A stretch of DNA of 64,000 bases from Bactericera cockerelli (Eukaryota; Arthropoda; Insecta; Hemiptera; Triozidae), in assembly GCA_024516035.1 (NCBI GenBank), contig CM044959.1:27802605-27866604 (forward strand). The letters are read 5' to 3'. The notes below the pieces were generated by a model, which was not told where the DNA came from, ran no database searches, and saw nothing but the letters and a program-made list of their open reading frames with translations. A program made the position numbers and the translations under genes. Numbering within the stretch: position 1 is the first letter of the stretch; each line of letters begins with the position of its first letter. This document shows, piece after piece, positions 36,291 to 48,125 of this stretch.

Positions 36291-37210
36291 TTTCCGCCAA
36301 CTCGTTTCCCAAAAATAATTGAGTTCCCAAATTCATCCCTCCCTCCCCAAAAAACATTGACATAAATTTTATTTATGGCCCAGCCTTTAATCATTCACTA
36401 ATAAGTTCAACAGTATACTTATTAATCCCCTCCCATCTCTCTTTCTTCTGTTCCTTGTTGAATGTTGGAATGTTTCTTTACAACCTCAGAACTTTAGTCT
36501 TATTTCCTTCCTTGAAAATAAATAAAATTTAGCCATAAAGAATTTTTCAACGTAATAAAGTCTGTGTAAATTAAAAACAATGGTTAAAAGTATTAGAAAA
36601 ACCACTGCCCAGTGCCCTTTCTTTCCTCGGCCCTGGCACTGCACAGTACTCGACTCTTCCTCAGGGAGTAGAGTATTCCCACTTGAGAGGATGAGGGATG
36701 AAATGGACAGAGCTCGTCTTTGTTATGCGAAAACAATGCTACAATCTATAATAGACTGTTACCGTATTGCTCCTTTGTTTCCATAAAATAGGAGGAAAAT
36801 TTTATTATTACTTTTTGCAGTAGTTTGACCTTTCGAAGCATGTCCTCACTCAATAAGATTTGCTGATTCGTACTGCCCTAAGATACGATGTACTAGCAGA
36901 AGCCTCCAGTGATGTAGAAGTGATCTCCCTTTCAACCCCGCGTATTTATGACAAACGTGACCTGAGTACCTACTGACAAACTCGTATAAAATAACTAATA
37001 TTCATACAACAATTTTATTAGATCAACAAAGCTAGGTATTATTCATTTTTAAGCATATATACACAATGCTTTCCAAGACTTGTGTAAAATAAAGGTTTGC
37101 TTGTCTCAAATGACACAAAAATTACCATGACTTACGTAAGTTATTATCTGAGCAGTAAAAACCCTTACAATTAACACCGCGACGTAATTGGTTCTATTGT
37201 GACCAGTTGT

Positions 37211-37470
37211 TTCTATTTGCTTTTTAATGTCCTGATTTGAGATAGATAGTCAGGACAGGGGTTTTATCCTCCATTCGTTGGGAATCGTACCAGCTAGCCA
37301 CATTGACCTCATCCAACCAGGGTTGGGCCGGAAATGCCAACATCATGTGTTCGGAGGGAACAGAAATTGAACAGATAATATGATCGAAAATTCTGCCACA
37401 ACTGGGGATCAAACTCAGGATCTCTGGACTACGGGCAGTAGTCATAACCATTACACCACGGAGGCTGTTT
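37211..37470 (-). repeat. SINE-B copy (tRNA-derived)
   Basis: On the minus strand the head has CCTCCGTGGTGTAATGGTTA then the B box GAGTTTGATCCCC. The body has GGTTGGATGAGGTCAATGTG and CGTACCAGC/GCTGGTACGATTCCC, and the tail CAAATCAGGACATTAAAA. A better copy is at 59440-59690. Confidence 0.8.
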
Positions 37471-40283
37471 AGCTAAAGATAAATATATACATGAGGTTCC
37501 AAACTAGGAAATTCTCTTTCTACGTTGGGTCATTGGTAATAGGTACCTACGAGTATTTATGGGGTTATCTCTTTCATTAATAAAATAAAAATATGAGCTA
37601 TGAGCATACCTCTAGACTATTAATTACCTTGAATCTTCCCTACCTGTACTATTTCATTACAAGTTGCGAGAAACAGCAACTTTGTGGTTTATGTAGAAGC
37701 AAAATCAAAGGGATGAAAGGTTTCCCCCCCTGGATGTATATTGTATTTCTCATCTCCTATCCCAATGAAAATAACGCATTGTTGTCTATGCACATCTTCC
37801 CACCGTATGGACTACAAAAGGATGTTTTCATAGCTTGGAACAAATGGAACGAAACATGAAACATACTGAAATGTACACTCAAAACATACTCGTACAAACA
37901 TGATTGAAAAAACATAAAAATAAAAAGTTATTACAGATAGGTACTGGGTGGCATCAAAAACTCTTGAGTTTTTATTTTCCTTATCCTATAATAAGGAAAG
38001 AAGTGTATTTTCTATAACTTTTTTACTACGTAAAACTGTACATATTAGTTACTATCCGGCTAAAGTTTCTTTAAAAAATACCTTTTTTGAAATCAGGAGA
38101 TTCTCATTCGTTCAAAAATGATATCAGCTCAATTTCAAAAAACACCGACCGAAAAAATAGCAGAATGAAAGACATTCCAACATTTACAGATACATACTCG
38201 TATGTAGGTATGACGAAAAGTAAAAGAAGCAACTTTTTCCATGAATTCAATATAAAGGGTTTAAAAGTAAACCCACATCTCGAATGAACTAGCTATTAAA
38301 GAGACGTTAAGCCAAATAAGGAAAGAAAAAAAAAGTAGACCCGTACCATAAAGTTGTTTTAAAATCAACGAGATAAATCATAAAATACATAACTTGTCTA
38401 AATATATAACAATAAAATATATAAAAATGTACTACGGGCTTTAAAATGTCACCCCGTAAAAGCTGAACAAGTGAACATCTCTTTCTCATATGTCAAGTGT
38501 AAGTACGATTTCTCTTTCCCTTCAGATTTCATTTTAATGGTCAGACATTTATCTCCATTTCCCATATCAGTAATTGGTGACACACACAACGTATCCCATT
38601 ACGTCTTCCAATATTAGAAATAGAAAGCTCTTACGTCACCAAGGGTCAGCGGGTATTAATGACTTCTGAAGTAACTCTCCATCCCACAACATTTTGCGAC
38701 TTCTCATTCCGTCATAATGGGTCACCCACTTCAAGTAATGGGTCACCCACTTCAAGTCACGGGGCATGATGCTCGATGAGGCGTGGGCCGCTTTCCAACC
38801 CAACCCAAGCTTCAGTCTCTTTCAAGCGTAACTTTCTGCAGGTAAATACTATAGGACTAAATTTTACATGCAGATAAATAACTTTCTTAGAGATTAGATG
38901 GTCATATAATCATACCTCATTACATTTTATAATTACGTTTACATAATTACCTATATTCTTAAAAAGCAAAATCTATACTTATAAAAGATAATATTATAAA
39001 AGTGTGTGTGATTCATATAAAGAAAGACAGATTGTCTCGAGAATCCTATATTTCTTTTCGTTCGAATAACCTCTCGTTAAGACATGGTGAAGTCACACAA
39101 GCATTCCAAATCCTGGCCAAGGCGTAAAAGACGTCAACACTTAATGTATGAAACTGCAAGAGGAAAAGTAAAGAGCCGTCAGTTTGAACAAGGAAATAGA
39201 AAAGTGTGTAGGATTGGAAAATAAATGAAAGGAAGAATGTGGGGGGATGTGGTGGGAATCCTAGCGTCAGGAACTTAGATAGGATCAGAAGAAAAGAGAA
39301 TATCTGTGCCAGGAGGCAGGCAAATTCTTTTTTTTTATATTGATGATTGCCAAGAAGTGTCCCGCAGTCCCAATGTTCAACTTATTTGCTATCGCTGTTT
39401 CATCAGAATATAGCTTATACATCCTATCAAGGTTATACATAATACGTATATGTATAAATATATTAGTAGGAAGTATTTTACATGATAATATACGCATATA
39501 TCGTATTAGCTCTTGAGGAACTTTGATTTTGTGTGGGCGGTTATTTGAAAATAAAAAAAAAGAAAATGAAATATGTTGTAATTTTGTAAATATGACGGTC
39601 TACTTTATAATATAAAACAATGAGATCTGTGATTTTAAGTAAATTGATGATCATTAAACAAACCATGAGGCAGTTATTTGTCAAATTTGTTAGACGATTA
39701 TAATCGTCTTTAAATAATTATTTAAAGAAAGCTTCTTTGAAATTGCTGCCTAGGAATTTATAAATAATCAATTCATTGCAGATTGCATACACAAAACAGA
39801 ACTTAGGCGTTTATAAAATCCGATTGGTGCCTATATTAATCTAAGTCAATGTCAATAGGTAAATAATTTATTGGAATCAAGATATTCAACAAATTATAAA
39901 AAGCAAACGGATTTGAAGCTGTTGCTTACATAGAGGAGATAACGAAATTGCCTAAAGAGTCCATTTAGTCAGGAATCAAGTTTTAGGATAGTTGTGCAAT
40001 GTGCATTGATGAGGTAGGTAGGTAATCAACTAATCAACTGATTGCCAAAAGTTTTAGTGAATTAATTTTCTAAAGACAAAAAAATAATTCACTATAGTAA
40101 ATTCAAGATTCTCTATTTAAACACTTCCACGTCTGCTGTGTAAATAAACTTCCAATGAGTCTGCTACAACAGGGACTTGACACTTGATGCATCAAGGATT
40201 GCCAATTCTCATCTCTTCCGTAAATGAACAAGTACGCCGCCGTCATAACAGAAAGAAAAACTTTTTCTCCTCAACATCTGTCA
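37471..40283. other. intergenic, no gene seen
   Basis: Unrecognised AT-rich sequence. Near 37975 there is a scrap of repeat I (TTTTCCTTATCCTATAATA). At 39675-39725 there are two short perfect palindromes (AGACGATTATAATCGTCT and TTTAAATAATTATTTAAA). Confidence 0.4.
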
Positions 40284-40480
40284 GTTCCGGAGGCTCAGTG
40301 GTCAAGGCGTTGATCTGGTATTTCAGAGATTGCGGGTTCAAACCCCAGCCAGGATATGACAAATTATCCTCCTCCCATTTAAATTTTGACCACTTATTAA
40401 TACGTCTTAGCTTACTGCTGTAATAATGGAACTCATTAGTCCTAATCGAGTAGTATGAATAAGGCGATATTATTATTATT
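40284..40480 (+). repeat. SINE-D copy (tRNA-derived)
   Basis: The head GGAGGCTCAGTGGTCAAGGC and B box GGGTTCAAACCCC are followed by GACAAATTATCCTCC and the tail GGCGATATTATTATT. It is the same family as 12127-12338. Confidence 0.8.
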
Positions 40481-42364
40481 TAATATTGCAGGTCAATCGA
40501 GGCGGGGTTTCCTCTCCATTCTGGAATTTCACATCACTTACTCGTAGAAGAGTCAGTATTAAGAGTCCAAAATCTTATGTCACCCACCAAATCTTAACCT
40601 TGCTCGAAGTTACATAACTACAACGCTCCTACAAGAGCTAAGCTAGTCAACGTGTCATTGACGCTGGCTAAAGGATAATTTTAAAATATTTTCCGTTGTG
40701 GGATAATTAAAACACTTTTCGCTTCTTAATGCTCCCCCACCTAATTACGAGCGTGACAAGCACGCCATGTGGATTATTGTATTTGATAAATGAGAATCTG
40801 TCTGAGAGAGAAACACAAGCACTTGAGGAGGAGGAGGGAGACAAAGGGAGGGACAGGACGCTGGGGAGTGGCAAAGGGATTATTGAGCGAGGAATAAAAG
40901 TAATATGTATTGAGGCTAAGTAAGGATTACAACATGGGATTTTTCCATCTCCTCAATGATGCAACGAAAACTTTTGTAATCTTTAATCAGGAAAGATAGC
41001 GCTTGCGGATCCTTGGCTTTTTCCTCTCGAGTAATTTTCTAATCTAGTATCGGCATTTTGCTGGTTCCGTGTCATGAGCAAGCAATATGTTCCTGTCAAC
41101 CTTTCCCACTTGGTTTATCTTTCCGTGCGATAAGTTAGCAACATGCTACATACAAAATTGTTTGTGACTAACGAGTCTACACCCGCCTCTCCTAGCCATC
41201 ACACACACATTGATCTCTCCCTGACTGTCGTATTTCAGACTTACCTATTTTTGTAGATATTCATCGTAATAAATTTGTACAGAAATTATTCCAGAAATAA
41301 TTTGCCAGTTGAGAATTCAAGATTCTGAAAGGAATTCGCAAAACTCTTTCAGGTTTTCAGACGCTATCTGTCTGTTTATCTACTTTGTTTCATTTTGTAT
41401 TCCACATTTCTGAGTAGGTAGGTAGTGGTAGGGTACTTTTCATTTTTCATCCCGAGTATTTTTCTTTCTTTACATTTCTCGTTTATGCGCCTGTATACTT
41501 TACATTAATTTTGTACAAATATTTACACAGCTGGGTAAACATTTGCGTAGTTAATTCAAACACCTGTAGCCTGTGGCTTTATCATGCTTTAAGACAAGAG
41601 TTTCCAGGTAATTTAGACATTTGAATGTGCACAAGGTAAACAACGCAGAACAGAGAGAGTAATTAACATAGATGCGTATGATTTGATAGAAACGCTCATG
41701 AAACAGTTCTATTGATGCTCGCAGGTACCAGGTAAACCCATATTATAAGGGTAGAAATTTCCGGCAGCATTCCTAGCAACACTTAGGGCCGAATTATGAA
41801 ACAGGATTAGATTTAATGTAAGTGGACACTGTTCCTTAACTCGGGCTATGGTGCGCTGTGATTGGTTGAAACTCTCTGGCTTAGCTCAACTTTAATTCTG
41901 TGTCATAATGTGCCTCTTGTAATTATTTCTTCATTAACTTTAGATTTAGAGACGCTATCAGTTCACAGAAATTCTTACAGAACCTACATAAACCGATTCA
42001 ACATTGTTTAAATTTTCGAAATCTAATTAGACTTACTTAAAATAAAAATAAAACAATTTAATACATTCTCCAGTTAATGGGATTTTAAATAATTTTCGTT
42101 ATTTCTGAATAGAGCTATTTGACAACCTTTGAAGAACACAAGTGCTATTTAATGAAGAATTTTTGAAAGCGAATGCAGTTGAGAGTTTTACAGTATTTAA
42201 TTATCTTTTGTTTTCATCTTCAATCTTCTCTTGGCGACAAGAGTTTCTCCTCAGGGCGGCGGGCGGTAGTTGGGCTTTTGAGCTCCGTTTTCCCTAAAGG
42301 AGGACAATCGCTTTTATATTTTTACATCCTATCAATTATATTTTTAAAATTATATTTTTAATGA
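40481..42364. other. intergenic, no gene seen
   Basis: No recognisable gene or repeat; short ORFs here carry no known motif. Confidence 0.4.
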
Positions 42365-42497
42365 AAGCGATACTATTATGGTATCACAACTACTCAAACT
42401 CGCTTTACTAAATCCACGCTGAAACCGGAACTTAAACCACCGACTTCCAGTTTACAAGACCACTGCCTTATCGATCAAACTACTGAGGTCGGTATTT
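42365..42497 (-). repeat. SINE-E copy
   Basis: On the minus strand it runs from CTCAGTAGTTTGATCGATAA to GGTTTAAGTTCCGG and AGCGAGTTTGAGTAG, ending near GTATCGCT. Less intact than its neighbour at 42945. Confidence 0.7.
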
Positions 42498-42944
42498 GGT
42501 AGATATATTTGTCGTTGAAGAATCAATTCCCGAACATGACAGGACCCAAGGTCACCGGATAAACAAGCAAAGGGCTCACCTTTTGGCTGACAAGACTGTA
42601 AAATATGAAATTTTTGTGGTTTGTGGGAACATGTTTTGTATTTTTCTGTCACGTTTTTGATGCTTTCAAAACTTTTTTTTTGTAACTATGTTTCAGAGAC
42701 ATTTTCACAAGCTGACAGAGTGTTTTAGACGGGGTCTACGCGGAGAATCGGGAAGGGTTGAGTTGTCACCGCGTGTATATGATGTGGGATTGAGTGACAG
42801 AGAAAGCCTAAGGCATTTACTCCGAGCTGATGTTCATACAACTCAATTGCGTCCCTTTTTATATACGAGCATGTCCACAATGAACATTAAATCAGCTGAG
42901 AAATAAAGTAGAGTAATTTAGACTGAAAATATATTATCATATTT

Positions 42945-43087
42945 GTGTTAATCACTTTCGTGATATCACAACTACTCAAACTCGCTTTACTAAATCTACG
43001 ATGAATCCGGGACTTGAACCACCGACCTCCAGGTTACAAGTCCGCCGCCTTATCGACCAAGCTACTGAGTAGTACTGAGGTCGGTGA
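42945..43087 (-). repeat. SINE-E copy, well preserved
   Basis: On the minus strand AGTAGCTTGGTCGATAAGGC and GGTTCAAGTCCCGG form a tRNA-like head. The body has TTTAGTAAAGCGAGTTTGAG and ends GATATCACGAAAGTGATTAA. Two copies sit within 450 bp of each other. Confidence 0.75.
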
Positions 43088-43961
43088 CTGAAAATATATT
43101 ATGAAATGAAAAAAGTTATAAAGATCGTTTGAAGATACAAATCCTGTATAAAGAAAGACGCACAACCGTATCCTCTTACACACATAATCAGGTATGATGT
43201 ATCTGTTGTTTAATCTCTAACGCAATATTCTTCATCCTTAATGTTATTCTCGCATCCTCACATGGCTTCAACAAGAAACAAGGAGAGGACGAGGAGTGCA
43301 GAACATGACAGAGGAAGTCAAAAGAAAAGCAGAGGCAAACGAGAGGAAGGAAACAGATTTCCAGGATGAAGAAAGGGGAAGAAAATGTAGTAGGAGAGAA
43401 GGATTAAAACATTCATAAATCATTTCTTACAAGAGGAAAATGAAGGAGAGGATCGTTTTATGGTGGGTCCTGGACAGGGGGGGGGAGAATTCATATTGCT
43501 ATCAAGTGAGAAGGTAAGCTGGCGAGAGCGTCAGCTATAATGAATTCCTTCTCGATGTGGGCCCTTGTTCTTCTTAGAAAATTGATGCACGCGTGGGTAT
43601 AAAATCCTAGATCCTGCCTGGCAAGTGAACAATAGTTTTGATATTTGACGATGGTGAAATGTGGTTTAACGGGCACCTAACATAAAATATGTACAGGGCT
43701 CCGAAAAAAGGTCCAAATTAATATAAATAGGAATTGCTTGTGTATTGTATATCCAATGAGTAGGAAAATAGTATCAAACAGCATGATCGGATCATCGCTT
43801 ATGGCTCTTCAAAATCAAGCTATTAACATCCTTGATTTCGTAGAATAAATATTTAGGGTGTATGAACGAAATGTTTCAGCATATTTTACAACCAAAGCTT
43901 CTTCATTATCACAAATTTACCTACTTTTGCTTAGACAAAAAAAAACTCCAAAATACAATGA
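43088..43961. other. intergenic, no gene seen
   Basis: Purine-rich low-complexity sequence around 43260-43450. At 43692 a TACAGGGCTCCGAAAAAAGG word resembles one MITE terminus without a partner. Confidence 0.4.
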
Positions 43962-44216
43962 TATAAGTATAAGTATAAGTATGTGTTTTATTTCAAAATA
44001 GTTTACAATATGTACATAAATGGCCTCTCCCTAAGTTAAACTTCTAAGGAGAGTAGTTACAACAGAATAACATTTTTGAATAGATATACTTACAAACTAA
44101 AAATATGCATTAGATATTAATAGATGTATTACAGATATATAATATGTATATTAGGTATTAGATTGGGAAAAACATACATTACAATTATCAAAAATAGGTA
44201 CCTACTTCAACTAACA

Positions 44217-45110
44217 TTAATCAATAGATATTGCATGGATATGAGCAAGTACAATTTCTTTAAGGCCCGTATAATCAGTTGGATTTTGAGTTAATGACAT
44301 CAAAGTTTCTACGGAATTCAATATTTTTGGAACAAAATAAGTTGGCAGTCTTTTACCATAATTCGAGTTAACTCTTGGTACAGGTAACGTGAGTTTTCTA
44401 AAAGTATACGGTTTTAGTATAATGCCTCTGAATTCTTTCATTTGACAATATTTAAGAGTAATTAGATATTTATGTAAAAAGGGTACTGACAATATTCTTT
44501 CCTTGTAATTATTGTTAATGTTGAATATATTCTTGATTGTGTTTTGTTGTATATTATTGATGATTTTTAAATTTGTTTTAGAAGAGAACCCATATACATT
44601 TAAACCGTATCTCAATAGAGATTCAAACAAGGATTTATACAATAACCACATGATATTCTGGGGAATACAATGTCGAATATGTTTTAACCGATAAGAGACA
44701 ACCCTGATTTTATCAGAAAGAGAATTTATGTGATTAACAAATTTAAATTTACTATCAATAGTGAAACCAAGATATTTTTCTTCATGAGTAAAATCTAAAT
44801 AACTACAATTATTATCACAGTTTAGATGGTTATAATAATTATTAAAAAGACAATCTCTAGTGTGACATTTTATTTTATCATAAACTTCCAGTATCTTTTT
44901 ATGTGGGCTTTTTATTATCATAGTTTTAGTTTTAGAAAAGTTCATGAAGATTTCATTGTTGTATAGCCATTTTTGAATGAGTATAAGATCTGTTTGTAAG
45001 TTTTTAACAGCGGTTCCTAAATTTTCATGTATTGATATAATTCCAAGATCGTCTGCGAATTGAAAAGTTTTACTTGCTAATTTTAGGAATTGCATATCTG
45101 CGGCGTATAT
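44217..45110 (-). pseudogene. LINE ORF2, C-terminal reverse transcriptase part
   Basis: This open frame starts directly at the palindrome boundary (IYAADMQFLK...) with no start codon of its own. F-A-D-D, about 20 residues in, is the catalytic Y/FxDD box of non-LTR reverse transcriptases (motif C). Motif D (MNFSKTKTMII) and the conserved YLGFTIDSKF and LLRYGLNVYG blocks of the thumb/connection follow. It ends at a TAA about 235 nt before the element's 3' tail. It is severed from its N-terminal half, so it should not be functional here. Confidence 0.9.
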
Positions 45111-45112
45111 AT

Positions 45113-45607
45113 TATCCCCCAAAAAACACTACGTGTAAAAATAGTCGTCAAGTGTTGGAATGATTAAAAAGAAGTGATATCAAAAACGTCAATTGTCTAT
45201 GTTAGAAGGAATCATTTTAATTCCTTGATAATTCAACCAAAATAATAGCCTCACAACAACAATACACCTTTGAGCAAACTTCGATTTGGTATTTTGAGAA
45301 TTTATCCAAAAAATAGCCACACAACAAAACAATGCTCTTGTAAGAATAATGTTGCATAATTACAGAACCATTGTTCTTACAAGAGCATTGTTTTGTTGTG
45401 TGGCTATTTTTTGGATAAATTCTCAAAATACCAAATCGAAGTTTGCTCAAAGGTGTATTGTTGTTGTGAGGCTATTATTTTGGTTGAATTATCAAGGAAT
45501 TAAAATGATTCCTTCTAACATAGACAATTGACGTTTTTGATATCACTTCTTTTTAATCATTCCAACACTTGACGACTATTTTTACACGTAGTGTTTTTTG
45601 GGGGATA
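45113..45607. mobile_element. long palindromic (foldback) element, copy 3, perfect
   Basis: The 234-bp arms 45113-45346 and 45374-45607 are exact reverse complements by eye, with a 27-bp loop. The ends are TATCCCCCAAAAAACACTAC and complement. A GAAGTGATATCAAAAACG motif lies about 60 bp inside each arm, and GATATCACTATTTTTTG follows the right end. Its left end meets LINE reverse transcriptase sequence directly. Its right side is not LINE, so it is at the edge of a larger interruption. Confidence 0.93.
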
Positions 45608-46582
45608 TCACTATTTTTTGATTTAATTGATTTTCCTCTGGTAGATGAAAGAAAAACTAATCAACAGATAAAAGAAAAAAGACTTTGAATTTAAAGATGT
45701 TGCGATACGCAGTAATATTATAAGACTATCATATAAAATGTTGGGTAATTTATATTGAACTAGTGAGGTGACACTACTTTGTTTAAGGAAAAAAGTTATA
45801 ATGAGTTGCATGCTCGAAAATTATATTGTGACCCAAGTACTGTTCTGTAAATAATTACAATTGCAAGGAGAAAAAAATTATAGAAAAAAAAACATTGAAA
45901 AGATGCTGAAAGAAAATTTCACAGTACTTGCTGAAGAGAGGAGAAATCTTGAGATAACAGGTATGATCCTTATTTGAGTGACACTAGATAGCGCTCAGCA
46001 ATTTTATTGATCTTTTCAAAATTTGAAACCCACTACCGAGGATCGCTAACAGAAAACTACCCCGTTTCATTATTTTTGGCAATAATTAGAGATAGGTGAT
46101 ATCAAGTATTTCACAGAACTGGTACTTCAGTAATCGATTACTTAAAAGTACCGAATATTTATCCAATTACTTTTGTACTTGGTGTTTGAGGTTATGAGAG
46201 AGGATGTAAATGGAATAATGGATTCCAGTAATCACTCAAGAACCAAGTACAAAAGCACCGTTTTTTCATTATTCAGTACACTAACTAAATCTCACAATTT
46301 TGCATTCAGAACGTTTAAAGGAGATGAATCTCGGTTCACAAAATTTATTGGGTGTTTTAGTTTCAAGTGTTTCAATAGATTAGAAGCTCCACCTCTTATT
46401 TTATAAACTGAATTACATAATGTACATTTCCCTAAACCGTCCGATTGTTTGACAAGGAAGTTTCAAATAGAACACTTGTTTCTACGAGACAAAGAGAAAA
46501 ATATTAGGATACCGACAGCCTGAATATTATTCATAGATAATATCGGAACAATTAAGTACCTCTCGCTGCTGTACCCAGTTCT
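45608..46582. other. insertion sequence inside the LINE, unassigned
   Basis: Non-LINE DNA. The block at 46085-46200 (AAGTATTTCACAGAACTGGT, GTACCGAATATTTATCC) resembles units of the element at 46583-47066 and may be another diverged copy. No gene. Confidence 0.4.
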
Positions 46583-47066
46583 AGAGATGGGTATTTGGGT
46601 AATATTGTAATTGTAATACCGAGTATTTCATAGAACCGGTACCCGGTATCGTACCCGGCCCCAGTGTGTAATACCAAGTATTTATTAGAACCGGTACCCG
46701 GCTACTACGTACGACACGTCGGTACTCGGTCCCGGTGTGTAATACCGAGTATTTCATAAAACCGGTACCCAGTACGGTACGGGGATCCGGTGTGTTATAC
46801 CGACTACTGAGTATTTCATAGAATCGGTACCCGGTTCCAGTACTCGATACACGAGTATAATAATCGGTTCTTGTACCATTGCAAGTGATTGTACCATTAT
46901 AATACGAATCACGCACTACGCATTAAAGAAAAAAAAAAAAAAAGCTTTCGAGAATACAATTATTGTTTTCCTGTAATTGATTACTCTATAAATAAGTTCC
47001 AGTACATACTAATTACTCTCAAGAACCGGTACTTTTTGAGTAAAGTAATTACTCGTACCCATCTCT
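46583..47066. mobile_element. hAT-like non-autonomous element with internal minisatellite
   Basis: Its ends AGAGATGGGTA and TACCCATCTCT are inverted repeats of the type seen in hAT elements. Inside, at 46610-46870, three to four tandem units of about 65-70 bp each carry AATACCGAGTATTTCATA and ACCGGTACCCGG. I could not find a convincing 8-bp target duplication (CCAGTTCT versus ACAATAAG), so the hAT assignment is tentative. Confidence 0.6.
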
Positions 47067-47132
47067 ACAATAAGCACATTAGGTAAGGAACGACTCTCAC
47101 CAGAGGGCTATTTTATTATTTATATTTATATA

Positions 47133-47437
47133 CAGGGCATCCATAAAGTATCACCCAGGCCTGGGTTTCTCGAAAACGACTCAAAATATCAAAAAACGCA
47201 AAACCCGTATTCCTTTATTTTTAAGAGGATCAATTTTTAGCCAAAAATAAAATTTGCCTATAATGCCCCAGTCGGGCTGGACATGAACCAATTTTAAAAT
47301 CCTAAATAGAATGATATGTCTTGTGACATATTGTTTTAAAGGTCTCATTGAGAGAATTTCATTACAATAAATTTCAGTGAATTATACAATTTGCCGTTCA
47401 TGAGATACAGGGTCGGACGTCCTGCGTAATATCTATA
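47133..47437. mobile_element. one-ended MITE-like sequence
   Basis: Begins TATA then CAGGGCATCCATAAAG, a MITE-like terminus. No matching right terminus is visible before the next element at 47440. Confidence 0.35.
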
Positions 47438-47439
47438 TA

Positions 47440-47880
47440 CAGGGTGGTCCAGAAAGTTTGCACCAAAATGATAGGGGTAATAAAAGAGACCATTTCCAAC
47501 AAAAATATTCCCGGACATTTTCCTTTATTTTTTGTCGTTTTCAAAATGGCGGCCAAAACGTGTGTTTTCAAATATTCCAACTTACGTTTGGCTTTTGATT
47601 TTTTCAATTTTTTCTGTACCACCTAGAAAAAAACGGATTGCATTTTTGAATTGAAAATAAAATTTTGATTAAAATAAGTTAAATTAACCCGTTCAATGTT
47701 TTAATGATCATGCTCATTTAGGCTGTCAAGGTTCTGAAAGCACATATTTGAAAAACACACGTTTTGGCCGCCATTTTGAAAACGACAAAAAATAAAAGAA
47801 AATGTCCAGGAATATTTTTGTTGGAAATGGTCTCTTATATTACCCCTATCATTTTGGTGCAAACTTTCTGGACCACCCTG
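47440..47880. mobile_element. TA-flanked MITE with about 135-bp inverted repeats
   Basis: Starts CAGGGTGGTCCAGAAAGTTT and ends in its complement, with TA on each side. The inverted repeats extend about 135 bp (through AAAATGGCGGCCAAAACG) with a few mismatches. The centre is short and non-coding. Confidence 0.9.
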
Positions 47881-47889
47881 TATATTTTT

Positions 47890-47965
47890 TAAGAGATGGG
47901 TGGAAGAGATTACCACAGGCAATAACCCCGCCCTTTAGGTAGGACATTAGTGTTATTTCTTTTTA
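47890..47965 (+). mobile_element. LINE 3'-end scrap
   Basis: GGGTGGAAGAGATTACCAC through AACCCCGCCCTTTAGG and GGACATTAGTGTT matches the 3' end of the LINE family at 57078-57285, here in plus orientation and without a poly(A). Confidence 0.65.
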
Positions 47966-47999
47966 CTTTTTTTCTTCCTCTAAACACTTCAGACTCTAG

Positions 48000-48125
48000 A
48001 GTCTGGAATCACAGCCCTACCCAGACTGGGTGAGGTAAATGTAGGTAGCTGGAACGATTCCCAGCGAATGGAGGGTAAAACCCTCCCTCCTGACTAGTTC
48101 AAATCAGGACGTTAAAACCAAATAC
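48000..48125 (+). repeat. SINE-B fragment
   Basis: CCTACCCAGACTGGGTGAGG, GGTAGCTGGAACGATTCCC and AATGGAGGGTAAAACCCTCC match the SINE-B body. The tRNA-like head is missing. Confidence 0.7.

Noticed and set aside
46581..46916. 111-codon Tyr/Gly/Thr-rich ORF
   Set aside because: Translation of the tandem core of the hAT-like element.
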